A DNA stretch of 64,000 bases from the NCBI GenBank assembly GCA_965208025.1, contig OZ242302.1, positions 3,224,001-3,288,000 of the forward strand. Reading direction: 5' to 3'. The number at the start of each line of letters is the position of its first letter. The stretch's first letter is position 1. This stretch comes from Bin80 sp965208025. GTDB taxonomy: Bacteria > Bacteroidota > Rhodothermia > Rhodothermales > Bin80. The notes under the pieces were generated by a model that had not been told where the DNA came from, ran no database searches, and was given only the letters and a program-made list of their open reading frames with translations. This document shows positions 9,301 to 17,803 of this stretch, piece by piece. The position numbers and the translations under genes were made by a program.

Positions 9301-11283
9301 CACTCAACGAAAAAATCACTTGAAGCACAAGTTATGGTTGCAGATCGAGAGGGTAGACCCTCCAAGCCCAAAGGTCGTCCCTCTGATCCCCGAGGACCGG
9401 GCAGAACTCTGGAATTTAGTGATGGACAACATACAGGAAACGCGCCAGTGGCATTTTGCGCTTACGATCAGGAGTTGGAAGAGCATATGGGTATCTATGC
9501 TATTAAGCTCACGGAGTATGAGACAGACGATAAGAAGTGGAAGCTTGCTATTGACTTTGGAACATCTCACACCGTAGCCGCAAAAGAGCTTGGCGGTGAA
9601 AGTCAATCAATTCCTCTAAGGTCTGAATTGGGGCTCCACGATAGTGGACTGACTTTACATATCAGCGAGAATTGGCCTGATGAGTCAACCACGAATGGTA
9701 AAGATCTATTCCATGAAATGCAACTGGATTTATGGAGACCTACATATATTGAAGAGGGGAGGGTGCCTAAGAATTTAAGGTCTGTATTACGTTCAGACCT
9801 TTGGTCGTTAGATAAACCTAAAATCGGTGAAATTCCCAATTTAAGAGAGTGTTGGGAACCTGTGTCACATTATACAATCCCTCCCATTCAATTAAACTCA
9901 AATCTTCGTGAGTATGTAATATCTGATTTCAAATGGAAAATTGATGAAGATCAGCCACAACTCATGGGGGAAGAATCATGGTTGCAGGAAATATATCTCG
10001 GAATGGTTCTTGAAATTTTCATTGCTGAAGTTGCAAGAGACAGACAGCGTTTGCCCAGCGAGATTGAATTTACATTCACCTATCCATTACGGGGAAATAG
10101 CGATGGGAGCACAGATAGATTCGAGAAGACAATCAAGGAAAAAGTGCTCAGATATAGTGAGGTGGGTCTTGGATGTAAGCTAAATCGTGATCATCTATCT
10201 TTATACAGTGAGTCCCATTCTGCCGCAGATTTGATAGGCACGAAAACCCCTTTTGAAGTCAAGCTCGTGGCGGATCTGGGGGGAGGAACATTAGACATCT
10301 TCATTTCCACATCTGACGTTAAAGAACGGGATAGTCGATTTGTGAAACAAGTTGCAGATAGTGCAAAACTAGGTGCTAATAACTTGCTGAAAATTTTGGT
10401 AGAGGGAAGAGATATATATTTACCGAAGGAAGAAGGGTGGCAAGATTATAATTCAGCTTTACCTAATTTGCACGCTTGGATGCGATCAGAGGGATCATCC
10501 AGACTATTCAAAATGGTGAATACAGAGAATGAGGGGTTGAGGGGATTCCAAGACAAAAAAGATTCCAACAACGCGAGGGCGTTGATCGAGCGTTATTTTC
10601 GATTAATTGTTGATTTTTTGGCTAGGAGTCTTGTTGCCTATGTGGTGAGGTATGTGTGGCCGAAACTTGAACTACCAGATGAACAGGCAAAGTTAAAATT
10701 GATCGTCCAACTTCGGGGAAATGGATGGAGGTTATGGTATGACAGCCCCGATTATCATGTTATCCAGAGGACAATGGTGAAATGGATCAAGGAGCGCGCT
10801 GACGAACTATGGAAGGATGTAGATTTTGATGAGCAGATCTCTGCTCTCCGGGATCTATGGGATGATGAGGAAAGTGTACCTCAAAGCGATCCCAAACTTG
10901 CCCCAATTTGCAATGCTGTCGGAAAAAGTATGAATCCTAATGAAGCAGAGGAAAACAGCTACAAATTTCCACTATCCAAAGTGCGACTCTTGGCTAGAGA
11001 GAAAGATGATGATGAGAAATGCTGGTCTGATTCTCTACCATTTGAGGGTGTACCCTCAAATTATAGCCTTCGAATCAGAGAATTTTCCCCGCCTCTTTCC
11101 GTTCATCCTCCTCATGACACACAAGAATTGGTCACTAAATTAGAAAATGAACGAATGAATGAGATTAATAAAATCATTTCGGAAGAGGTCAGAGATACAG
11201 CTGGTGTTGATGCTCCCATAGCTGCAGCGATCTGGGAGAATATGCTCAGGTCGGCTAAGTTCAAAAACAATGAAGATTCATGA
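6382..11283 (+). CDS. Giant two-module NTPase: N-terminal tubulin/FtsZ-like domain and C-terminal actin/Hsp70-like ATPase domain
   Basis: A 1633-residue soluble protein without signal peptide or clear membrane helix. The N-terminus, NYFVACGGTGAHVMLAMVR (residues 3-21), is a Rossmann-type glycine loop as in Tubulin_2-like proteins. The segment CGSIVGGTGASVAPTLADRL (182-201) matches the tubulin/FtsZ signature loop GGTG(S/T). About 800 residues of unassigned, Trp-rich sequence follow. Then LAIDFGTSHTVAAKELGG (from 1055; D1058, G1060, T1061) is the phosphate-1 motif of the actin/Hsp70 superfamily, VADLGGGTLDIFIS (1296-1309) is phosphate-2, and LIVQLRGNGWRLW (about 1440-1452) may be the adenosine motif. 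Two different cytoskeletal NTPase folds in one chain is unusual. It is the largest product of an operon with an ExbB/ExbD-type motor. Function unknown; fold calls rest on motifs only. Confidence 0.75.
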   Translation: MANYFVACGGTGAHVMLAMVRLHLLGYPFGFFKDKRFPDLFLIDQDDGGGTRGGGTTAWEEVKKLLEKHSGRYDPKTAFGFNGTPNTQTVMPLPVGEDGSWYEELNGNLAFRFNGVGVLPLITSEDQRRIEYSRGMMGSPAVGSLLFSLKEYDQEESGQNFDKEYRSLLEKCSSEDASVVVCGSIVGGTGASVAPTLADRLSGKASKVMAVLVHQWFELDEEDKSNENHEKSRDRNLIMRQNAACGLAYSGKSLATSVATVLVGGPSESFVKRKYSGDNQQENHDSYLHVVAALAGLIHLFQDPKELGLYGVSGSSDQELTTDIRIGGSSDSTLGALIEKAKRLSNVLEIYCEALEKYVHETEGRNWIQKFRHLLNFGFIETHLLKVYEWVLDEVGGNSSKFESVCQELRNISEGYKSVLNWLKGLMSDRANQDKDEKWRLYISQVEQLRETDGTFATYKPRHLVDNKGEFIALTLFHWIATWVQSDDLPDPPDPIESVRGYWPLSKNKTDGLRPSWENPSGSLSKIDSSKISECLKDYFDLNDISPNGWPHPIAVAKQFQFLIENNDELAVRKLELLLVGHALNILELREVKFSDQSSRDPVSIETLIEKEYPNLAKYSLVYRKKTYGFSSPDTLLCPTQDVDESDWRKLWDEITSYTQTNSDWKTASEWGASGRKVRGRIALWVKGLKDQIPQNSPKWLTVLNQKFEDDTPQAFGASEWLNLPDDISKRRIPLPIDGWSQSHPSEEFLPETEDDRCFDATNQEDEIIEMVPGFNKYLGFERIKKELLSSLEYGISFIWKEHLDELQKAGQIFVWGANKSDDRVWIVKNLREDVIWINNLRVIDVETIQINRCVPLRQRPVPGSDAQQSDLKFPDLPLIPEYVRFARVFRGMEGEGDAIIDQNWKGLTEWEWDQKSGKVTWDIHLLGRPHKNQISINLGKEPELAEAHWMVWPNFKSNNDDEKPWRAYYIYEHSTKKSLEAQVMVADREGRPSKPKGRPSDPRGPGRTLEFSDGQHTGNAPVAFCAYDQELEEHMGIYAIKLTEYETDDKKWKLAIDFGTSHTVAAKELGGESQSIPLRSELGLHDSGLTLHISENWPDESTTNGKDLFHEMQLDLWRPTYIEEGRVPKNLRSVLRSDLWSLDKPKIGEIPNLRECWEPVSHYTIPPIQLNSNLREYVISDFKWKIDEDQPQLMGEESWLQEIYLGMVLEIFIAEVARDRQRLPSEIEFTFTYPLRGNSDGSTDRFEKTIKEKVLRYSEVGLGCKLNRDHLSLYSESHSAADLIGTKTPFEVKLVADLGGGTLDIFISTSDVKERDSRFVKQVADSAKLGANNLLKILVEGRDIYLPKEEGWQDYNSALPNLHAWMRSEGSSRLFKMVNTENEGLRGFQDKKDSNNARALIERYFRLIVDFLARSLVAYVVRYVWPKLELPDEQAKLKLIVQLRGNGWRLWYDSPDYHVIQRTMVKWIKERADELWKDVDFDEQISALRDLWDDEESVPQSDPKLAPICNAVGKSMNPNEAEENSYKFPLSKVRLLAREKDDDEKCWSDSLPFEGVPSNYSLRIREFSPPLSVHPPHDTQELVTKLENERMNEINKIISEEVRDTAGVDAPIAAAIWENMLRSAKFKNNEDS

Positions 11284-11340
11284 ATTGTATTGCAGGTAAA
11301 GCAAGTTCTTTATGATGCTTTGGGAAAAGTATATACTTAA

Positions 11341-11775
11341 ATGAAAACGAGATTACGATTCTCTAAGGTATGGGGATTTGTTCGTAACACCATTCAAAAA
11401 ACGGGGAGATGGGCGATAGGAATTTTGGTAAAGATCTCTGGTCAATCCGTGCGGTCATTTCATAGATTAGATTCAAAGTTACACAACCGACCAGATTCAA
11501 TAGATCTACTTGTTTTACAACACCTGAGTCATATTGTAGCTCATTTTCCCCGACTGAAATGCCCTCCCGAGCAAACGGAGCAGTTCAGTTACTATTACAA
11601 ATCCAGAAAAAGTATAGCTCTTCAATCTGCTAAATGGATTGCGCGATCAATAATCAAATTTGATGCCAAATTAAATCGGCGAGAACCAAGGATGAATCAA
11701 GTAATGAAAGGTGCACTCCATTCGGTTGCAAACATTCAGTACAGATTAACTCAATCGCAATTAGAGAAGAAATGA
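11341..11775 (+). CDS. Small basic helical protein of unknown function
   Basis: 144 residues, rich in Lys and Arg, predicted mostly helical, no signal peptide and no recognisable domain. A moderately hydrophobic N-terminal stretch (about 22-36) could lie on a membrane, but the run is short. It starts 57 bp after the giant NTPase and its end overlaps the start of the lipoprotein gene by 4 bp (ATGA), so it is translationally coupled within the operon. I do not recognise it. Confidence 0.65.
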   Translation: MKTRLRFSKVWGFVRNTIQKTGRWAIGILVKISGQSVRSFHRLDSKLHNRPDSIDLLVLQHLSHIVAHFPRLKCPPEQTEQFSYYYKSRKSIALQSAKWIARSIIKFDAKLNRREPRMNQVMKGALHSVANIQYRLTQSQLEKK

Positions 11776-13148
11776 ACAGATCTGTAATTGTACTGAGTAT
11801 ATTGGCCTGGATCACGGTTACCTGTCTAACTTCCTGCAACTATTCCACTCCTTCGCTCCCTCAGTCTCTGGTGAGTGAAGTTAATATCCAGCCAGTTTGG
11901 CATGAGGAAGTAGATTCACCCAATCTGATTCCACAAAATTCAACGGATTTTTATCTTTTTTGGGACCGCTCTATTCCCATGGGAGGATACCTGCACCCAA
12001 CACATCCAGACAGTCAATTTATTTTATCCAAGGTGCAGGAGTTGATAAAAAATGAGAGACTGGAATCTGATTATGGAAGTGATCCTAACTTAAAGTGTAT
12101 GGGGATTACTAACCTAATTACCTCCATTGACTGCGATGATAATATACTGAGGACAAGAGGTTTTTTTAATGGCGGAGAATCTCAAATTAATAAAGGGATT
12201 GAACTTGTACTAAGTGGTCTCATGTCAGGAGACATTAAGGGTGCTGCTTTGATCACAGATTTAATGACCACTACTGATTACGGACTTGGGGCTACTGGTT
12301 TGCTACCTTATTTCAGAGACCCACTACTCGCTAATTACTTTAACCACGGCAAGATTCACTTTGGAATCTTACGTGTGCGCCTCAACTATTGGGGCGTACA
12401 TTCAGGATCATGTCAGGCGGATAGCGGTCCTGTTGGATGTTGGTTTCATGAGGGACAACAAAGATATGTGATGTTGGATGATGCGGTTCAAAGACCTATC
12501 TATGTTCTCATATTTGGAAGAAGTCTTGGGATAGATGATAGAAAAACCAATTCAATAAATACGATTGCAATGGGGCTGAAGGAGTCTCTAAATAGTCTTG
12601 GATTTGATGCGGAGTATGAGCCAATTACTCTGGGAGGATTGGGACTGAAGGCCAACTTTTTGTGGAATTCGTCTGGTGAAGGCTATCAACCTGTTGTGCT
12701 TGATCCAAATAAGGGTTATTCCTGCCTGGAGGGTGGGTCGCATATAATTTCTGGAGAATTTGAAGATTCATTGATACAGATACAGGAATTTCCATTGGAT
12801 ATCTTCGACGGACTTGGAGCTTTCTCACAATTAATGAAGGTCGGAGGCAATGGGATCCAACTCAGAATTGACTGTGAATTTCTACGCCGTAAGATTCGTG
12901 ATGAAGGGGCAGTTAGTTCCAGTGACTCCTCAAAAGTTTGTAATAATGATGGTGTCGTTCGGCAAGATTTAAGCGAGGTATCTGCCAGAATTCTCCATGA
13001 TCCTCAAAGTTTGTCAGTCTGGGATATGTGGTCTTCCCTTGAACACAGTCCTGATTTGACGCTCTATTTGAAAGGATTCATTGAAGGCTTACAGCCAGGC
13101 CATCATGTCGCAACTATTTCTCCTGTTCCGCCAATAAACTGTTCCTAA
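11772..13148 (+). CDS. Lipoprotein with VWA-like domain
   Basis: 458 residues. The N-terminal signal sequence (VIVLSILAWITVTCLTSC, lipobox LTSC, acylated Cys near residue 22) anchors it to a membrane on the periplasmic side. Residues 59-73 read DFYLFWDRSIPMGGY, which resembles the first strand and metal-ion site of von Willebrand A domains, D65-x-S67-x-S, but the last serine is P69. GAALITDLMTTTDYG (near 157-171) resembles the next VWA strand with a TD motif. The domain may therefore have an altered or lost metal site. Several cysteines in the second half suit an oxidising compartment. It sits between a small basic protein and the ExbB-like gene (4-bp gap), so it is probably an envelope component of the same machine. 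Confidence 0.65.
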   Translation: MNRSVIVLSILAWITVTCLTSCNYSTPSLPQSLVSEVNIQPVWHEEVDSPNLIPQNSTDFYLFWDRSIPMGGYLHPTHPDSQFILSKVQELIKNERLESDYGSDPNLKCMGITNLITSIDCDDNILRTRGFFNGGESQINKGIELVLSGLMSGDIKGAALITDLMTTTDYGLGATGLLPYFRDPLLANYFNHGKIHFGILRVRLNYWGVHSGSCQADSGPVGCWFHEGQQRYVMLDDAVQRPIYVLIFGRSLGIDDRKTNSINTIAMGLKESLNSLGFDAEYEPITLGGLGLKANFLWNSSGEGYQPVVLDPNKGYSCLEGGSHIISGEFEDSLIQIQEFPLDIFDGLGAFSQLMKVGGNGIQLRIDCEFLRRKIRDEGAVSSSDSSKVCNNDGVVRQDLSEVSARILHDPQSLSVWDMWSSLEHSPDLTLYLKGFIEGLQPGHHVATISPVPPINCS

Positions 13149-13152
13149 GAAC

Positions 13153-14835
13153 ATGAATGTTCTATCGCCTCTTCTTTTGCCTGCACTTGTAGTCTTCATT
13201 GTAGCAATCTATTTCCAAGCTATTCAGTGGAGGCAATCTGTTGGAGAGTCAAAGAAAATTGATGAGATCATCAATAGTTTTTTTGTGGATGCCAACCTGG
13301 GCTCTGTAATGCTGGATCATTTTGATCGCTTGGTAGCTCCTCCACTTGATAATATACGGAGACATTCTAATTCGGCCTTGGTAATTGGTATCGCTGGGAC
13401 TATGGGAATATTTCTAATTGAGATAATATTCTTTTCAAATAATCAAGACATTCTTGAATTTGGCCTCAGTCTTGTTTTTGAAGGTACCATTCTCGCATTA
13501 ATTTCAAGCTTGATTGGAATGATTTGTCATTTACTCATTTTATCATCCGTTTCATCGTCTGCCCAAAGAAAAGTTGTTGAAAAAGAGAAAGAGATATTGG
13601 ATAGATTGAATATTGGGAAACAATATCAAGATTCCGCGGAAGTCTTTACATCACCAATCATCTCTGGTGAGTACAGTTCGGCTGTTCAATCGGAGATCAA
13701 GGTTATCTACGAATCTATTGCTCGGGCAGTGGGAGGGATGAAAGATAGCCAAACAGACTTTAAAGAGTTCTTGAATGAGACTATTCAGCATTCAAATGGT
13801 GAACGCGACTCAATGAAGGAAATTCAGAAATCGATGAATCAGGCGGTGGAAGGGATGAAAGATAGCCAAACAGACTTTAAAGAGTTCTTGAATGAGACTA
13901 TTCAGCATTCAAATGGTGAACGCGACTCAATGAAGGAAATTCAGAAATCAATGAATCAGGCAGTGGGAGGGATGAAAGATAGCCAAACAGACTTTAAAGA
14001 GTTTTTGAATGAGACTATTCAGCATTCAAATGGTGAACGCGACTCAATGAAGGAAATTCAGAAATCGATGAATCAGGCGGTGGAAGGGATGAAAGATAGC
14101 CAAACAGACTTTAAAGAGTTCTTGAATGAGACTATTCAGCATTCAAATGGTGAACGCGACTCAATGAAGGAAATTCAGAAATCAATGAATCAGGCGGTGG
14201 GAGGGATGAAAGATAGCCAAACAGAGCAGCAAAAATCATCCGAGACGATTGAAAATAATGTAAAGTCCTTAACGCAAGAACTAGTGAGCCTTCCTTCTGA
14301 GCTTCGCACTTCTTTAGAAGCGAGTCAATTTTTTGATAAAGCTGCAAAAGAATATCTTGCTCGGTTGCAAGAAGTCTTTAAAGAGCACGAGGATAAGTTA
14401 ACTGAGACAATTGTTAAAAATCAGCTAGAGGTTGAACGGTGGTTAGGGGATCAGATTGATAAAGCCATACACGAGGCTATTAACAATTTACAGGAGCCTA
14501 TCAAAGAAAATATTGTGAAACCCTTAGAAGAGATGCGCAAAAAACTGAGTGTTACAACAGATAAGATGCCCTCTGCGGCTAATGAGGTAAGTAATAGTCT
14601 CAAAAAGTCAGCAGACAAACTTTCTTTGATTCCTGATAAGTTAGAGCTTGTGGTTGAGAAAATCGCAGAAATAGTTCGTTCAACAACGAATGAAGCATTG
14701 AAACCAGCCTCCAACCAGATGAGAGATTTTGTGGATACGGTTCATGATACTCACTCTAGGTTAGAGAATATTATTCAAGGGTTGGTCAATCTAATTCAAA
14801 GCCTAATTGAGGAGATTGAAGGAAGAGTACAATGA
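13153..14835 (+). CDS. ExbB/MotA/ZorA-like proton-channel subunit with long repeat stalk
   Basis: 560 residues. Three membrane helices: about 5-21, 74-94 and 105-131. The second contains GIAGTMGIF, close to the ExbB/TolQ 'GLLGTVxG' motif; the third, LSLVFEGTILALISSLIGM, matches the ExbB/MotA pattern of a conserved Thr followed by a small-residue helix. After the membrane part comes a long hydrophilic cytoplasmic helix region (about 140-560). Residues 195-350 are four near-identical 39-residue repeats. This layout, a MotA-like channel with a long coiled tail, is that of ZorA in Zorya defence systems and also of some gliding and Tol-type motors. The stop overlaps the next gene (ATGA), as expected for a motor pair. 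Confidence 0.75.
   Translation: MNVLSPLLLPALVVFIVAIYFQAIQWRQSVGESKKIDEIINSFFVDANLGSVMLDHFDRLVAPPLDNIRRHSNSALVIGIAGTMGIFLIEIIFFSNNQDILEFGLSLVFEGTILALISSLIGMICHLLILSSVSSSAQRKVVEKEKEILDRLNIGKQYQDSAEVFTSPIISGEYSSAVQSEIKVIYESIARAVGGMKDSQTDFKEFLNETIQHSNGERDSMKEIQKSMNQAVEGMKDSQTDFKEFLNETIQHSNGERDSMKEIQKSMNQAVGGMKDSQTDFKEFLNETIQHSNGERDSMKEIQKSMNQAVEGMKDSQTDFKEFLNETIQHSNGERDSMKEIQKSMNQAVGGMKDSQTEQQKSSETIENNVKSLTQELVSLPSELRTSLEASQFFDKAAKEYLARLQEVFKEHEDKLTETIVKNQLEVERWLGDQIDKAIHEAINNLQEPIKENIVKPLEEMRKKLSVTTDKMPSAANEVSNSLKKSADKLSLIPDKLELVVEKIAEIVRSTTNEALKPASNQMRDFVDTVHDTHSRLENIIQGLVNLIQSLIEEIEGRVQ
13735..14224 (+). repeat. Four 117-bp in-frame tandem repeats plus a 22-bp partial copy
   Basis: Units lie at 13735-13851, 13852-13968, 13969-14085 and 14086-14202, with a partial fifth to 14224. 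Each encodes 39 residues starting GMKDSQTDFKEF and ending QKSMNQAV followed by G or E. The copies differ at only a few bases, so the array is recent and its number may vary between strains. The G/E alternation at the unit ends suggests duplication of a two-unit block. It lengthens the tail of the ExbB/ZorA-like protein. Confidence 0.95.
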
Positions 14836-15503
14836 AGCAGCGCTCCCAAACTCAAGTAACAGTTTGGCCTGCCATTACAGATTTAGTTATTACGATTCTG
14901 GTGGTTGCACTCATTTCAGGTGCGGTGATATTCTCTGATAACCCAATAAATGATTGTCCGATTCAAGTTCCAGAGGATAGAACCTGTCACGATGTACTGA
15001 ATGATTCTATTCAGGTGCTAACTGATGCTAATGATGCTCTCTCTGATTCTTTACATGAATTGCAACGTTCTAATAATGCATATGAGGTCTATGTTGATAG
15101 CCTCCGTGATTCAACCCAAGTATCAAAGGACATAACGGGAAAATCAGAAGGTCCAGGGGATCCTAGTTGCTTAGGAATTTCGGTAAACGGGCAGCCACTG
15201 CCACTCATTACGATTTGGGTCAATCCCAGTGGTAGGTATCAGATTCGGCAGAGTGAGGTAAGTAGACTATCCTATTGGTACGGGTTGCATGAGTATATCA
15301 GAGATGAATTTGAGGGCCAGTCTCTCACCAAAAATCAAGTCATGGATTTTGGACAGGAGATTCGTCTCCGATTAGGAGACAGGCAGTGCGTTTTCTTTGT
15401 CACCTTGCAAAATGGTGGAGTAAGTCAGGATTCTCTAATCCTGAGGTGGACTGGCGTATCAAGGTATTTCGGGGGGCTCACCAACCCGAACATTTTATAC
15501 TAA
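14832..15503 (+). CDS. ExbD/MotB/ZorB-like motor partner protein
   Basis: 223 residues with one N-terminal membrane helix, WPAITDLVITILVVALISGA (12-31), preceded by a short basic cytoplasmic tail. D17 lies at the start of the helix, where MotB, ExbD and ZorB have the proton-binding aspartate. A coiled-coil-like stretch follows (about 60-97), then a periplasmic beta-rich domain with two cysteines (about 112-223). I do not recognise an OmpA-type peptidoglycan-binding motif, so how it is anchored is unclear. The start overlaps the ExbB-like gene by 4 bp (ATGA). It is the last gene of the operon; the IS-bearing region begins 175 bp downstream. Confidence 0.72.
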   Translation: MKQRSQTQVTVWPAITDLVITILVVALISGAVIFSDNPINDCPIQVPEDRTCHDVLNDSIQVLTDANDALSDSLHELQRSNNAYEVYVDSLRDSTQVSKDITGKSEGPGDPSCLGISVNGQPLPLITIWVNPSGRYQIRQSEVSRLSYWYGLHEYIRDEFEGQSLTKNQVMDFGQEIRLRLGDRQCVFFVTLQNGGVSQDSLILRWTGVSRYFGGLTNPNILY

Positions 15504-15677
15504 CTCATCCGATCCTATCCAGAGAATTCACATTTCTTGACTTGTCAATACATCACGGTGCAGGCCTGCTGTAACGGAGCGCTCTAATTTTATGGGTAGA
15601 TGCGTAGCTTGATTACAATCAGACATTAATTCACATTTGCTGCCCCACAATTCGAATCGGTGGCTCCCATCGCGCGT

Positions 15678-15797
15678 AATTGAGGGCTCATCTGTCCGCA
15701 ATGCTCAGTCAATGTCTTTCCATAATTTCACCCAACTCATGCCATATCGGGAAACCACTCATCAGTTGATTCTCGCAAGAATGGTTAGTGGTCACAT
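15678..15797. repeat. Left copy of 120-bp target-site duplication flanking the IS
   Basis: This 120-bp sequence recurs without mismatch at 17804-17923, exactly outside the two ends of the IS1634-family element. The match is 121 bp if the C shared with the IS end is counted. The 174 bp before it (15504-15677) hold nothing I can identify. Confidence 0.9.
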
Positions 15798-17803
15798 CCT
15801 GACTTCGACGGTTTACAATTTTCTAAAAACAAAGAAAGCCTTATTTTTCAGTGGATACAGGTTTTTTGAAAAGAGTGTTCAGACAACTTTGAACACTACA
15901 AACACCGTCGGTTTTGCCGCTTTTTGCGGTCTGAATCCCAGACGTTAAGCCATCACTTGGGAGGCGGGTTACGGGTCTTTCTCCAAGGGTACGGTCTGGC
16001 GCTGAATCGTCAACCCCATCGCTTTGTAAAGCCGAACTTTTGTACTGTTGGCCGCCGACGGGATCGCAAAATGACGCTGGGTCGTCTTGTCTCGTACCAC
16101 GGACACCTCTACTTCACGCAACTGAGCCAAAATCTGTCCCTCACTGATGGGCGCCTCCGCGCCATGTCGCGTGTTGTAGATTCGACGCAGAATGCGCAGC
16201 ATCGCAAAGGCGGCAAAGCATATGGCAATGTGCGCGCGGACGCGGCGCTCCGTCCAGTGAAACACCGGACGAACCGCCATGGTATGCTTTAACACACGAA
16301 AGCCTTCCTCAATCTGCCATAACCCCCCGTACTGCGCATACACTTGTGCAGCGGAGGATGCCTTGAGACTCGTCCATACCGCGTGCAATCCCTCCAATTG
16401 ACGATCCTTCTCAATGGCCGCTGCATTCAGCTTCACCGCATTCCGGTTCACGTTCAAGTAACGACCCTTCCGACCCGATCCCTTGACCCCAGATGCCAAA
16501 CGCTTCTGGGCTTTCGTTACCGCCTTCTCTCGTTCGTGTGCGTCCTTGGCCGCACGCTTTGGACAATATCGCACGATGAGCCGCCTCCCCCCAATCCGCA
16601 CTTCGCTTACCTTGCGCCCATCCGCGGTGGACTGCCACTTGAGGGTGCCCGTAACCTTACGCAATTCCTCCGCCTTCATTGAGCGCAAACGGGCCGCAAC
16701 CACATAGTCATGCCCCATACTTTGCAGTAAGGCGACATGGTCCGCACTCAGCATCCCAGAATCCGCCACAACCACCACACGGTCCAATGCAAAACGGGCC
16801 TTCAACGAGGTGATCGCTGGCTCCAGTGTCTTTACGTCCGCGGTGTTGCCTTCAAACAACTCATAGCCGACGGGCAGTCCGTCATGGGTCTGCATCAGGG
16901 CCAAGACCACCTGCACACGAGTATGCTTCCCATCTTTACTGTATCCCTTCTTGCGGAGTCCGTCGGGCTTGTCCGAAGCAAACGCCAGCGTGGTCACATC
17001 AAAAAACAGTACATCCAGCTTGCTTCCGAGTAAGTCGGTCACCTCCCGGGCCACGATCGACTGCAACTGCGCAATGCGCCGATCATCTACCGCATCCATC
17101 ATGCGGTAAAACTTGTGGACCGGGACTTCCACGCCATCTTCCTTGGACAGTTGCCGCGCATGCGCCAGTTTGCTGTCGCCAGGGGATCCTAGACGTAACA
17201 ATACGGCTTGCCTGAATAGACGCGCAGCCATTGCATGCCGTTTGGAAAACAACTGATCGAACCCCATCCGCATATACAAGGCCCCAAACACCTCATGAAA
17301 GCCCACACAGATCCGCTTGACCTCCTCCAGCTTGCGGATATCTTCCAGCGGGATGGGCTGGTCGGACGGTTTCCTACGTCGGGCCTCCAATGCGGCATGC
17401 GCACTATGCTCCGACGGAAACAAGGACGGCTTGCTCTCTTCTTCAATCCGCAATCGTTCCTGTTCCGCGATGTGCAGGAGGGCCTCCAATGCCGGGCCTT
17501 CGGGGGCCGTGCCCATATAGCGCACGATCCTCTGCCGCACTTTGCCATCCTTTGTGCGGTCATTGCGCACGATCTGGACGGCAATGTTTTGGGTCGTCTT
17601 TCGTTTGAGTTTGCGGACGAACATGATACAGGTAAGATACGGCACACAGTTCAAATACCCAAATCAAAAAACAGACTGAACACTACATATTGAGAACTCG
17701 AAAAACAGGGCTAAAATGGCCCCAAATACCCCAAAAAAGCCCCCAAATCACTCAAAAATGGCTATTTTGCCCTCCAAGTCAACACCTACCTGTCGAAGTC
17801 AGG
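15798..17803. mobile_element. Intact IS1634-family insertion sequence
   Basis: The element is about 2006 bp, bounded by inverted repeats: CCTGACTTCGACGG at the left end and its complement with one mismatch at the right (about 17790-17803). It contains one transposase gene on the minus strand. Direct target repeats of 120 bp flank it. Base composition is clearly more GC-rich than the surroundings, which points to recent arrival. Members of the IS1634 family, first described in Mycoplasma mycoides, are known for unusually long, variable target duplications, which fits. Identical flanks and an open transposase suggest a young, possibly active copy. Confidence 0.9.
15969..17624 (-). CDS. IS1634-family DDE transposase
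   Basis: From the ATG at 17624 (MFVRKLKRKTTQN) the product is 551 residues, the usual size for the family; the open frame reaches 10 codons further upstream. The catalytic triad is visible: first Asp in VLFFDVTTLAFAS, second in VVVADSGMLS, and Glu in the IS4-type signature QIEEGFRVLKHTM. There is no frameshift or internal stop. Codon use is strongly GC-rich compared with neighbouring genes, as expected for a recently transferred element. The several long open frames on the opposite strand are GC-driven shadows. Confidence 0.93.
   Translation of the reverse strand: MFVRKLKRKTTQNIAVQIVRNDRTKDGKVRQRIVRYMGTAPEGPALEALLHIAEQERLRIEEESKPSLFPSEHSAHAALEARRRKPSDQPIPLEDIRKLEEVKRICVGFHEVFGALYMRMGFDQLFSKRHAMAARLFRQAVLLRLGSPGDSKLAHARQLSKEDGVEVPVHKFYRMMDAVDDRRIAQLQSIVAREVTDLLGSKLDVLFFDVTTLAFASDKPDGLRKKGYSKDGKHTRVQVVLALMQTHDGLPVGYELFEGNTADVKTLEPAITSLKARFALDRVVVVADSGMLSADHVALLQSMGHDYVVAARLRSMKAEELRKVTGTLKWQSTADGRKVSEVRIGGRRLIVRYCPKRAAKDAHEREKAVTKAQKRLASGVKGSGRKGRYLNVNRNAVKLNAAAIEKDRQLEGLHAVWTSLKASSAAQVYAQYGGLWQIEEGFRVLKHTMAVRPVFHWTERRVRAHIAICFAAFAMLRILRRIYNTRHGAEAPISEGQILAQLREVEVSVVRDKTTQRHFAIPSAANSTKVRLYKAMGLTIQRQTVPLEKDP

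Noticed and set aside
16826..17215. Several 60-150 residue plus-strand frames across the IS
   Set aside because: The transposase is GC-rich, which leaves stop-poor antisense frames; none has protein-like features.
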